Assembly: GCA_023974075.1 (NCBI GenBank)
Contig: CM043789.1
Location: 42,548,832-42,612,831 of the forward strand
Source of the DNA: Chaenocephalus aceratus
Taxonomy: Eukaryota > Chordata > Actinopteri > Perciformes > Channichthyidae
Direction of reading: 5' to 3'
Length of the DNA: 64,000 bases
In this document: piece after piece, positions 11,201 to 19,300 of the stretch
How the letters are laid out: every line of letters begins with the position of its first letter
How positions within the stretch are numbered: position 1 is the first letter of the stretch
Program-made: the position numbers and the translations under genes
Notes under the pieces: model-generated
The model's database searches: none
The model's input: the letters and a program-made list of their open reading frames with translations, nothing else
What the model was told of the DNA's origin: nothing

Positions 11201-13084
11201 ATTGTGAGAAGCAGCATTTCGATCTCCCGGTCCGTTTCTCACGCCCAGAAAATTGACAATAAAGTTGACTGACTTGACTTAGACTGTCTGTAGCTCTCCT
11301 GGACATTTTAAGTGTGTTTTATTTAATTATTTCCAGCATTTTTAAGCAAACTAGCTCCAAAAAACCCACTTGTATGCTACTTGCCCGGCACAAGATGTCA
11401 GACAGATAGCGTTAGCATGCTAGCTGGGGATAATAACAAGGGCATTTAGCATCTTAAGAGCTAGATAGTATTTCACACACATGAACAAATGCCAATTTAA
11501 AAACAAATAGAACATGTGAACTAAAGAAATAGCCTATAATACAGAAGGCAGATTTTGTTCATTTCCCGAGGCAGCTAGCTGTTACCCAGTCTTGCTAAAC
11601 TAAGCTAAACTAACCAGCTGCTAGCTCTAGCTACACACAGACCTTTTATAGATTAGATTAGAAGCATTTATTGCCATTATACAAGCACAACGAGAAGATT
11701 AAAGCTACTCCTTCTAAGGTGCCATCAAAACAAGTACATAGTTCGCTGTTAAAGAAACAAGTGTGTTTTTGAAGTTATTAAAGTATTAAAACTTAGAACA
11801 ATGAAACTGACTTCATAGGAAGCAATCACCTGACCATTCAGCTGTGAAAATTAACACATCAAAATTCAGCTACCCATCATTTCCGTCAACAGATACAAGC
11901 ACAAGCCAAAAACTGTTCTTCGAAACACAAGAACATATTTTATGAAAACTGGACACACTCGCTCACACATCTTGATTCTTCTCTTTAGATGTTAACTCCA
12001 AATCGGCGAGAGTCCTGGTTCTCTTCGTGGTCCGGGTCACCTGCTCTTCCTCTTCACCATCCACCTGCTGCAGGGGGGCCACATCGCCATGACGACCACC
12101 TTCATCATCTGCTACCTGTGTGCAGCGCTGCTTCAGGTCAGAGAAACAGAGAGAGGATCCTCCTACTAGACACAATGAAGAAATAAGCACCCTTTATATA
12201 TTACCGTTTACAATCAGATGTGTATATAAAGAGATTCTTCATCGACTCTTAAACTTATTATTATTTGATAATTATCTGGGTTTTAATTTGGTTTTTAATG
12301 TATTAGTATAAATTTATTTGGTTGTCTCTTTTCCGCTGCAATTTATGTTTTTCCTTTACTTATAATTAAAAACAAACTGCTTTGGATTTGACACACGCTT
12401 AATTATTATTTATACTGTGTTAAAAAGTAGTTTGTAGTTTGTGTATAGACAAAATATGGCAATTCAAATGTACCTTAATGTGCACCTATCATGCTATTTT
12501 TAGACATAGCATAGGACTCAGATATATACAATATATTAAAAACATGTCTATGAAGTGTTTTGCTCAAAATACCAAAACAGATCACCCATTGCCTCACATC
12601 CCTCTATTTCACTCCAACATATTCTCCTAAACACGCGCTCTATTGAAGCTGCCAGGTCTTCCTGCCTCTGCCTCCTCGCTGCTGCTGCTGCTGTGTTTCA
12701 TGCTGCTGCGTTTCATGCTGCTGCTGCTCGCCTGCCCAGTATTGAGTATGTAAGTCGCTTTGGATAAAAGCGTCTAACAAGTAACATGTGATGTAACCAT
12801 TCATATCTTCCAGGTGGTGATTCTGCTGAACGTGGCCGGCCTGATGGTGCGCTGGCTCTGGAGAAGAGGTCTGGATCCGGATAACTTCTCCATCCCGTAC
12901 CTCACGCTCTGGGAGACTTGCTGGGGACCGGCTCCTGGCTCTGAGCTTCAGACTCATCCAGATGTTCAGTTCTTCTGGGACTGGAGTTGAAACAGACTCC
13001 CTGAGGGCATTGTTCTCTGTCTGCATGTGGATTAAAGTCATTAGTTTGAGAAGGAAGGTGCTGATTAAAAACAAAGGAAGTTAG
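406..13084 (+). CDS. slc41a3: SLC41-family Mg2+ transporter, last five coding exons, frameshifted (slc41a3-like)
   Basis: SLC41 proteins are multi-pass membrane Mg2+ transporters related to bacterial MgtE. Five exons (406-550, 3594-3673, 10007-10139, 11989-12136, 12814-13084) encode the second MgtE-like half, including the pore signature FTPVINGVGGN and the C-terminal [14 protein letters not shown] block. Donor/acceptor dinucleotides are normal and phases agree between exons. The 5' part lies left of the window. Four small deletions relative to family expectation break the frame: 2 bp after GGNL, 1 bp after VLFVV, 1 bp after SIPYLT and 1 bp nine codons later. As read, translation stops at TAA two codons into exon 4 of this set. 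The member call (a3 rather than a1 or a2) rests mainly on the chst13 neighbour and on a C-terminus lacking the DRD-DVGD tail I associate with a1/a2. It may be a young pseudogene or a locally mis-assembled gene. Confidence 0.82.
571..3465 (+). mobile_element. hAT-type non-autonomous element with a giant internal 37-bp minisatellite
   Basis: The left end CAGAGGAGGGAAGTAG matches the ends of the copies at 10204-11026 and 47486-49010, which both have 8-bp target duplications. The right end (about 3465) is decayed and no duplication is seen here. Non-repeat flanks (571-690 and 3080-3465) are the same in all copies and include self-similar 'tacttgagtaaag' words. The element begins only 20 bp after the slc41a3 splice donor at 551. 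Confidence 0.75.
690..3078. repeat. 37-bp minisatellite, about 64 copies
   Basis: The unit contains 'tacctgtactttctacttc' then 'ttacatgttgaacacaa', with period exactly 37 measured between successive 'gaac' words (for example 1801 and 1838). Units vary at a few positions (cacaaa/ctcaaa/cccaaa/cactaa; cttacatg/ctcacatg). Open frames across it are artefacts of repetition. Confidence 0.95.
3594..3673 (+). CDS. slc41a3: slc41a3-like exon 2 of 5 in the window
   Basis: The acceptor cttcttccag ends at 3593 and the donor gtgagta begins at 3674. Continuing the split serine codon it reads [26 protein letters not shown], then one base of a glycine codon. This is the highly conserved re-entrant/pore region of SLC41 proteins. 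No indel is seen. Confidence 0.88.
3948..4759 (+). mobile_element. hAT-type fragment with transposase zinc-finger remnant
   Basis: The left end CAGGGTTCCCGCGGGGTC and the inverted right end GCAGGAACCCTG form terminal repeats. The phrase 'gtcttaaaaagtcttacatttg' occurs near both ends. At about 4287-4415 the + strand reads [22 protein letters not shown] and, after one missing base, a Cys-containing stretch ending [12 protein letters not shown]. This resembles the N-terminal zinc-finger part of hAT transposases. No catalytic region and no clean 8-bp duplication are seen. Confidence 0.6.
4497..4572. repeat. (CA)n microsatellite, interrupted
   Basis: The run is mostly CA with a few CAC interruptions, and lies inside the hAT-type fragment. 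Confidence 0.95.
4760..6525. other. slc41a3 intron, no gene recognised
   Basis: AT-rich intron. It has a (TTAA)n run near 5179-5200 and a LINE-tail-like phrase 'taagaggtactttattgatcc' near 6080. The 104-codon open frame at 5531-5845 has no recognisable domain and no splice context. Confidence 0.5.
6530..7203. mobile_element. TTAA-flanked MITE (Kolobok-type)
   Basis: TTAA at 6526-6529 and 7204-7207 borders an element beginning AGGTCACCTATCATGC and ending GCCTGACAGGTCCCCT. TTAA target duplications are typical of Kolobok and piggyBac elements; the AGG ends favour Kolobok. Related copies lie at 8766-9955 (inverted), 12478-12615 and 32942-33060 (truncated), and ending at 27091. It contains 'ggggacacatgttgatgt', the sequence that forms a tandem array at 26.3 kb. 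Confidence 0.72.
7208..7981. other. slc41a3 intron, nothing recognised
   Basis: AT-rich non-coding DNA. No open frame with recognisable similarity and no clear repeat structure was seen. Confidence 0.4.
7982..8695 (-). mobile_element. Complete non-autonomous hAT element with 8-bp target duplication
   Basis: CTGTCCAC flanks both ends (7974-7981 and 8696-8703). The termini are CAGGGATGCTCCGATCG and CGGAGCATCCCTA. On the - strand from 8554 the frame reads [20 protein letters not shown] then CNV, a typical hAT transposase start with BED finger, broken after the first cysteine pair region. The catalytic part is absent. A CT-rich run lies at 8247-8293. It lies in the slc41a3 intron between exons 2 and 3 of the window. 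Confidence 0.9.
8766..9955 (-). mobile_element. TTAA-flanked MITE interrupted by a LINE fragment
   Basis: TTAA at 8762-8765 and 9956-9959 flank termini AGGTCTCC and GGAGACTT. The body matches the 6530-7203 element in inverted orientation (for example 'ccacggcccaatcagaagc'). The match breaks at 8872 and resumes at 9532, where a LINE 3' fragment is inserted. Confidence 0.65.
8873..9531 (+). mobile_element. 5'-truncated non-LTR retrotransposon (reverse-transcriptase C-terminus)
   Basis: Translation gives KYLGV followed, one frame over, by [20 protein letters not shown] and later [20 protein letters not shown], typical of the region after the LINE reverse-transcriptase domain. The 3' end has a 'cctcgggacaaataaacaaa' tail. 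TACC stands at both junctions as a likely short target duplication. There are several frameshifts and a poly-C run at 9332-9346. Confidence 0.7.
10007..10139 (+). CDS. slc41a3: slc41a3-like exon 3 of 5, with 2-bp deletion
   Basis: The acceptor ccattcaaacag ends at 10006 and the donor gtcaga begins at 10140. The first codons complete GVGGNL; then the expected valine codon is two bases short, after which [12 protein letters not shown] continues in another frame. In the as-read frame the exon runs open but joins exon 4 in a phase that gives TAA after two codons. The deletion falls just after the GGN pore signature. Confidence 0.82.
10204..11026 (-). mobile_element. hAT-type minisatellite-bearing element, short-array copy
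   Basis: It is in inverted orientation relative to the copies at 571 and 47486. The ends are CAGAGATGG and CCACCTCTG. TACAAAAG follows the right end (11027-11034) and TACAAAG precedes the left, giving an 8-bp duplication with one base lost. The internal array (about 10612-10925) has roughly 8-9 units of the 37-bp repeat. It lies 64 bp after the donor of slc41a3 exon 3. Confidence 0.85.
11035..11988. other. slc41a3 intron with a LINE-tail-like segment
   Basis: Near 11186-11282 the sequence ends 'gacaataaagttgactgact', resembling fish LINE 3' tails. The rest is unrecognised AT-rich intron. Confidence 0.45.
11989..12136 (+). CDS. slc41a3: slc41a3-like exon 4 of 5, with 1-bp deletion
   Basis: The acceptor cttctctttag ends at 11988 and the donor gtcaga begins at 12137. 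The reading is [15 protein letters not shown], then a one-base loss in a C/G run where VPGHL is expected, then [20 protein letters not shown] and YLCAALLQ in the next frame: two transmembrane segments of the family. With the missing base restored the exon ends in phase 0, matching the next exon. Confidence 0.85.
12478..12796. repeat. Truncated MITE copy and LINE/SINE 3' tail just before an exon
   Basis: 12478-12615 repeats the 5' part of the TTAA-flanked MITE ('cacctatcatgctattttta', 'gaagtgttttgctcaaaata'). 12670-12733 is rich in GCT/CTG. 12743-12780 carries 'gtaagtcgctttggataaaa' followed by 'gcgtc', the 3' tail shared with L2-type LINEs. The tail ends about 18-30 bp before the exon acceptor at 12813. 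Confidence 0.7.
12814..13084 (+). CDS. slc41a3: slc41a3-like terminal exon, with two 1-bp deletions
   Basis: The acceptor atcttccag ends at 12813. The exon reads [19 protein letters not shown] then [12 protein letters not shown], after which single-base losses before 'ctctggga' and inside 'ggctcctgg' shift the frame. Beyond them the family block [15 protein letters not shown] is still recognisable. The as-read frame ends TGA near 12987; the frame implied by the family ends TAG at 13082-13084. The C-terminus after ALSF is short and unlike the DRD-DVGD ending of SLC41A1/A2. Confidence 0.8.
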
Positions 13085-13814
13085 TGTGCTGTTATATTCT
13101 CCTCTCAAAACTGGGCATCCAAATTAGATTCTCTTTCCTGAAAAAGGATAGGATTACGGAGATGAATATATGCCTTTGTGCTCTGGATTGAGGCACGGTG
13201 TAGAACATGGTGATGAAAGTGTGGACTTTTGATTTCTATATTTGCTAAATCACAGTGCAGTGATTCTGAACCAATCGATACCCTCCAGCTTGCTCAGTAG
13301 AAACAACACGTTGGATTACTGTAGAACAGCTGTTACCTGTTGACACATCTGTAAACCTATCGCCAGTCCTTATGTTCAGGTGTTTTGTAGCGAGGTTGTA
13401 TGAGGCACTAATCTAACAGACAGTAGAGGTCAGCAACGTGAAATATGGAGAAGCAGACGGGAGTCACGGCACATAAATGTATCATTGCCACCTAAAAAAC
13501 TATATTATTTTAAATGTATGATTTATTTTGAAATCTTCACCGACAGGGAACTGAACCGGTTTTTTCTTAAAAGACCCTTAGACAGAGGTGTACAGGCAGT
13601 ATGAGAAGAATAAAGAGATGTTTACACATTAAAGCGTGGAGACATGAGACACGACATCCACCTATGAACCTACCCATGTGCTTCATAGGCCCTTTGAGTG
13701 AAGGGTCATTTAGGAAGCTGAGTTAGGTTGTTGTTACGCTCCATATGTCCTCCAGTTAATGTGTACTGCGTCTTTATACTGTAGCATTTGTAACCACCAC
13801 TCAAAGCGCTTTAC

Positions 13815-13816
<2 letters not shown>
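13085..13816. other. Intergenic/3' UTR of slc41a3
   Basis: No gene seen. 13568-13660 ('acaggcagtatgagaagaat') belongs to the dispersed repeat described at 45925-46700. It contains AATAAA at about 13607, which could serve as a polyadenylation signal but lies in the repeat. Confidence 0.5.
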
Positions 13817-13857
<41 letters not shown>

Positions 13858-13957
13858 ATGGCAGAGACGACCAGACAAGGTGCCATAGTAGCAACACACA
13901 CACACACACACACACACACACTGATGGCAGAGAAGACCAGACAAGGTGCCACAGTGG

Positions 13958-13993
<36 letters not shown>

Positions 13994-14189
13994 GTGTTGG
14001 CAGAGACGACCAGACATGGTGCCACAGCAGCAACACACACACACACACACACACACACAGATGGCAGACACACACCACACACACACACACACACACACGT
14101 GGCAGAGACGACCAGACAAGGTGCCACAGTCGCCACACACACACACACACACACGTTGGCAGAGACGACCAGACAAGGTGCCACAGTCG

Positions 14190-14234
<45 letters not shown>

Positions 14235-14267
14235 TGGCAGAGACGACCAGACAAGGTGCCACAGTCG

Positions 14268-14308
<41 letters not shown>

Positions 14309-14335
14309 TGGCAGAGACGACCAGACAAGGTGCCG
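13817..14335. repeat. Compound array: (CA)n blocks alternating with a 30-bp spacer
   Basis: About seven copies of 'ggcagagacgaccagacaag' plus 'gtgccacagt' are separated by CA runs of varying length. The long open frames on both strands are dinucleotide artefacts. Confidence 0.95.
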
Positions 14336-14505
14336 CCTGCTCATCAGTAGCAATAAACACTCACACACTGATGACACACCACCTGGAGCTCTTCGGGGTT
14401 CAGTTTCCCTCCTGTCTGCTTCTCCAAACGGCTGCATGCCAACACTGACGATAGATAAGCCCCCACACAGCCGCAGAATATCAGAAATATCCCTTTAAGG
14501 CAATA

Positions 14506-14558
14506 AGTATATGTATGTATGTATGTGTGTATGTATGTATGTATGTATGTATGTGTGT
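14506..14558. repeat. (TATG)n microsatellite
   Basis: Tetranucleotide run with GTGT interruptions. Confidence 0.95.
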
Positions 14559-15223
14559 AAATGTATCGTAACACAAATCAGATGCTGCACCGTCATGATG
14601 AATGTTTATTTTTTGTAGCCTAGGTTTGAGCCGTAATAAGCCTTTGTTGAATGGTATTTTTGTTGTGCAGCACAGTTCCACTGAATATAGTCTGTTGTTC
14701 TATTTGTCAACAAATGATTTAGTATTCACTTTTAGAGAAATGCTCGTCTTTCCTGAAAATGGCATCCAAAAATGGTAATAGTCCTATTTTCACCGTGACA
14801 TCAAGCGAGACTGTGGACTTTGCTTTTACCTTTGTAGAAAAGGGAATCGAGGCGTAACGTGTCGTTGAAATAAAAAACTGAATGCTGTACTCTGAAGGAT
14901 ATCTGTGTCGTGTGTCGAGTATAGAGGATGCTGCCTTTTCAAACTTAAACCGCTAAATTCGAACCAATAAACATTTTCTTTGCTGAAATGCATTTATTTG
15001 AAAATTGTGAGAGAAACTATATATCTATTTTGGTTTGTCCGACCCGTGGAGTCAGCAATAACACAATAAATAAAAACAATTATTGTTACAGAACATGTTT
15101 TTTCACACAACAACAACACAGTCACAGTTGAGTAGAAATGTCTTTTTTCTGCTGGAGTTTAAAATAAGGCCCGCGCTCAGAGGCACGCATGTTCGGAGAC
15201 ATTCACTGTCTGAATGAAATGTA

Positions 15224-15229
15224 TTTATT
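15224..15229 (-). terminator. chst13: Candidate polyadenylation signal of chst13
   Basis: TTTATT on the + strand reads AATAAA on the - strand, about 250 bp after the chst13 stop codon. This is a plausible 3' UTR length; no other signal is closer. Confidence 0.5.
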
Positions 15230-15479
15230 AAGAGACTGCAGATTAACATGTGTCGTGCAAATTACACTTCTGAAAAAACAGCCGATATGAAACGATGTGT
15301 ACAGTAAAATATGATTTCCTTCTTTACAAGAGAACGAAAGTCTTGGTGAAGTTCTTCAGTCTGTAAAAAGGAATTTACTTTGGATCTCCAACAATGTTTG
15401 CAGTGTCCGTAACAAAGGCCTTCACACGGAGAGAGAGAAACCTCTTCAGACTTCTCTTTACAGGAGTCCATTCTCGACC

Positions 15480-16325
15480 TCATCTGAACTTGAGGTACGC
15501 TGGTATCGAGTAGTTGAAGAGCAGGAAGTCCATTCGGTACAGATTGTACAGCTTCTTCTGGTAGAACGGGCTGATGTTGTTGAAGAACTGCGCCGCCATG
15601 TCTCCCGTGGTCCTGGTGCTTTTGGACGAGGAGGGGAAACTGATCTGGTTTTCCACACCTGCCAGCTGTAAGACGTAGTGGGAGTCCTGCTCCAGCGTCT
15701 CGTATTTCCCCACCACGTCGTAGTGGATGAGGCAGGGGTGACACAGCGAGTGCACCCTCTCCCAGTGCTCGTTGAAGGGCTCTTCTCGTTGGGTTGCCGG
15801 ATCCACGAGGTAGTAAACAAACTCCTCGAAGGACACGTCGTTGCCTCGTTCCATGGCTTCCGGTTGAGGGTCTGAACGATGCCGACGCACTATCTTTGTG
15901 CCGTATCGTTTATGGAAAGCGGTGTTGTAGCTCCGCGTGAATTTGTTCCGGTACGCGGACACCAGGCGCTCAAATGGCTCTCGTACGAACACGAATTTGA
16001 GATAGGAGCGCAAGCGTTGGTTGATCTGCGAGGTGGAATACTCCGAAAGAGTACGGAGGTTTCCGGAGACGTGGGCCTCGTTGGCGGGGATTGACAGAGG
16101 GTCTCTGAGGGAGCCGGAGACCCCCGTGAGGACCATGAGGACACGCTTCCAGTTGGTGCAGGCCACTTTGGGCACGTAGCAGTACAGCAGGCCGTGCTGG
16201 TCGTCCACGATCACGTGCTTCAGGTCCTCGGGGATCAGGACCCTGCGTTTACGAGTGTACGAGCGACAGGCTTCTTCTAAAACCTCCCGACGACCCTGAT
16301 GGATCGCCTGCACCCCCGACTCCAC
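15480..16325 (-). CDS. chst13: chst13 exon 3 (catalytic domain)
   Basis: The acceptor ccctgcag ends just above 16325 and the exon opens with GTG GAG TCG (Val-Glu-Ser), so the Met sometimes assigned here is not the start. 281 codons plus TGA follow without a break. The 5'-phosphosulfate loop ([11 protein letters not shown]), the 3'-phosphate loop ([15 protein letters not shown]), NEHW, the KYETLEQDS segment and KSTRTT are all visible. Confidence 0.95.
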   Translation of the reverse strand: MESGVQAIHQGRREVLEEACRSYTRKRRVLIPEDLKHVIVDDQHGLLYCYVPKVACTNWKRVLMVLTGVSGSLRDPLSIPANEAHVSGNLRTLSEYSTSQINQRLRSYLKFVFVREPFERLVSAYRNKFTRSYNTAFHKRYGTKIVRRHRSDPQPEAMERGNDVSFEEFVYYLVDPATQREEPFNEHWERVHSLCHPCLIHYDVVGKYETLEQDSHYVLQLAGVENQISFPSSSKSTRTTGDMAAQFFNNISPFYQKKLYNLYRMDFLLFNYSIPAYLKFR

Positions 16326-19300
16326 CTGCAGGGAGAAGGAGGAGGAGAATTAAACAGGAGGAACTATTTATCGGCAGGAAACCCTAAAGCTAGCACTAGT
16401 AGCATGTACTGCTGTGGACGGGGGCAACATGATTTTAGCAGTTTAAATGTAGGCTATGATATATTTAAAAACAATTATCTTTGAAGTCACCAGAGTCCTT
16501 TGATAAAATCAGCCATTTTAACTCGCAAAACATAGAAGGTGCTGTTCTACGCCGCTGCCTCAATAGGTTAGTTTGTTTGTGGTAGTGTGTGACTACAGTG
16601 ATTTAGAGGGTTGATACACACACACACTTCCTTTAGACCACAACCCCCTGTGTTCTGCAAAAAGAAAGTTAGGGAAATATCTTCCTAAACCTTTCATCAG
16701 TTCGCCCTCACTGAGCACAGGTCTGCCACCTCCGGCTGCTCTCAGTGCTTTGTCTCCCTATTTCCTGCCTGTGGGCGTCAGCTGATAGAGGTGTTGTAGT
16801 GCTTTATTACATGGCTTAGTTGAATACTCGATTCTGATTGGTCAATTCAGAACACGTGACACGTTGTTAACCCAGAACAGACAGACCGCTGTCAAGGATT
16901 TATTGACCGTTGTTAAGGACGCTCACATCTGCACAAATAAGTCTGTTGGATTTAACTGTATACAGTTGGGCTGGAAAGCAAACTGCATGCTTCGCGTCGG
17001 GCTCTGATCAGCCTGCCGGTGTTCTTTTCCCCATAATTGTTTACATAATTGTAAAGCGCTTTTAGAGTCTTTGATAAAGCGCTATAATAAATATAAGGAT
17101 TATTATTATTATTATAATGACCGCGTCGCTGCACATTATCCCTTACTTATCTTTGTATGCACATGTTGATTATTCTCTCAGAACTAGCTAAACACATGGG
17201 TCTGGGGTCGAGATCTTCAGCACAAGCTCCAAATAAACCATCAGAGTTTGCCATCAAAGTTCCTGCTCTCCTCGTGTCTCTTCCATCACACAAAGTAACA
17301 ATATTACATTGACAATGGAGTCTGCTGGCTTTAAAGCAACTAGAAAAAAAAGCTATTGCTAATCTACGGCTAATCTAGCAACTGGGCTCTGGTTTCAGAC
17401 AGAGGGTGAAAAGAGGTGCTGCAGCACAGGCAGTATGAGAACAATAAAGAGCTTTTTGAACATTAAAGCAAGGAGACATGTTCCAGGAGAGAACCAATAC
17501 TACCAGTCATCCTCCCAGGACAAAAGCCTGTCTCAACTGGAAAAGGTAAGACAATGATGATTACATTACATTACATTACATGTAGCTGACGCTTTTATCC
17601 AAAGCGACTTACAATAAGTGCATTCGACCAACAAGATACAAACTTGAAGAAAACAGAATCATAAAGTACATCAGGTTTCATAGAGCCAAGTATTTCAAGT
17701 GCTACTCAACTGGCTTTAGATAAGCCAGCCCTTTGTTAGTATATAAGTGCTCAGTTAGTCATTCTTTGTTAGTAATTCTGTCGCTCAAGTGGAGTCGAAA
17801 GAGATGAGTGTTCAGTCTGCGCCGGAAGATGTGCCAGTAGAGACACTAAATACAAATATGAACCGGAAATTAGCGTAATGTCCTCTTTAAAATCTCTGAG
17901 AAAGTATCTTTACGGATCTCTCTCCTCTGGAGGTCTTATGGTCCATCCCCGTCATACTGCTTTAATTAAAGTCATGAGTCAGCCCGTTCAGCTTGGCCTC
18001 CTTGTGGCACAAACGTCTCATTAACTTCTCTCCTTTGCTCAGCCCGGCTCACCACTGAGGCCCTGGTTTGACTCGCTGCCGGACACCATGTGTGGCTCTG
18101 TGTTTCCTGGCAGACTTCGGAGCATCAAGGAAACTCCACACCGGCCAAAGACTGCAGAGCCTTCACTGACGCTTCTCTGAGATGTATGTTTACAACTCTC
18201 TTTAATCCGGCCAATTTAAATCCCTTCATGTGAGCAATACGTGTGATTCAGAGGGGTTTTCTGAGGGTATTAAAATAGCCACCAGGATGCACAAGACACC
18301 TTTCAGAGAGAAGTCTTCTGAAGACTGTTGAGCAGATATACACACGTGTCAAATATTCAAAAAGCTGCTCTCATATTTAAGCCGAGAATCAGAAGGCAAC
18401 GAAATCCAAATGTTTTAAAATATATTCAATGCAAAGGAATCAGGTAGAGTGTTGTATACATGACTTTAATTCTTTTAAAATATCTTAAATTACAGTTTTA
18501 TGTTTGTATGTGGCCACAAGGTGGAAGTTTTAATGCATTAGTTCCACATATGATGCAATGTGCAATCCTGGCTTCATTTGAAGGGTTGTTTGCTTTTTGG
18601 TACTTGTTGGGGTTATCTCTCGTTACAGGACTCTTTAAAACTGCACTTATTCTTATTCTATGTTTTACTTTTATAGGGAAACAGGGTCTTGTAGGGACAA
18701 AAGGGATTTTCAAACTCAACAAGATAACTCTCGGCTCTGAAGCTAAATTGTTGGGTATTTTTTGGAACCATTATATTTGGATTTTAAAGAAACAATAATC
18801 AAAAACATTGATAAGTATAAAGGTTAAATATAACATATTTGATGGTCCAACTGAGGCCATGGTTCTCAGCAGGAAACCGATGGACTGTCCACTCCAAGTA
18901 GGGAATGAGTCCTTACCCCAAGTGAAGGAGTTCAAGTATCTCGGGGTCTTGTTCTCGAGTGAGGGAACAATGGAGCGTGAGATGGGCCGGAGAATCGGAG
19001 CAGCGGGAGCGGTACTGCAGTCGCTTTACCGCACCGTTGTGACGGAAAGGGAGCTGAGCCAGAAGGCAAAGCTCTCTGTCTACCGGGCCATTTTCGTTCC
19101 TACCCCCACCTATGGTCATGAAGGATGGGTCGCGACCGAAAGAACGAGATCGTGGATACAAGCGGCCGAGATGGGTTTTCTCCGCAGGGTGGCTGGCGTC
19201 TCCCTTAGGGATAAGGTGAGAAGTTCGGTCATCAGGGAGGGACTCAGAGTTGAGCCGCTCCTCCTTCGCGTCGAAAGGAGCCAGTTGAGGTGGTTCGGGC

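Noticed and set aside
406..13084. Assignment as slc41a1
   Set aside because: Several pore-region residues match a1, but the chst13 neighbour and the short C-terminus fit a3 better; the member call stays provisional.
13734..14498. Cys/Val- and His/Thr-rich frames of up to 229 codons
   Set aside because: They are translations of CA dinucleotide blocks.
18460..18798. 112-codon hydrophobic frame as a membrane protein
   Set aside because: AT-rich sequence readily gives such frames; no motif or family resemblance was seen.
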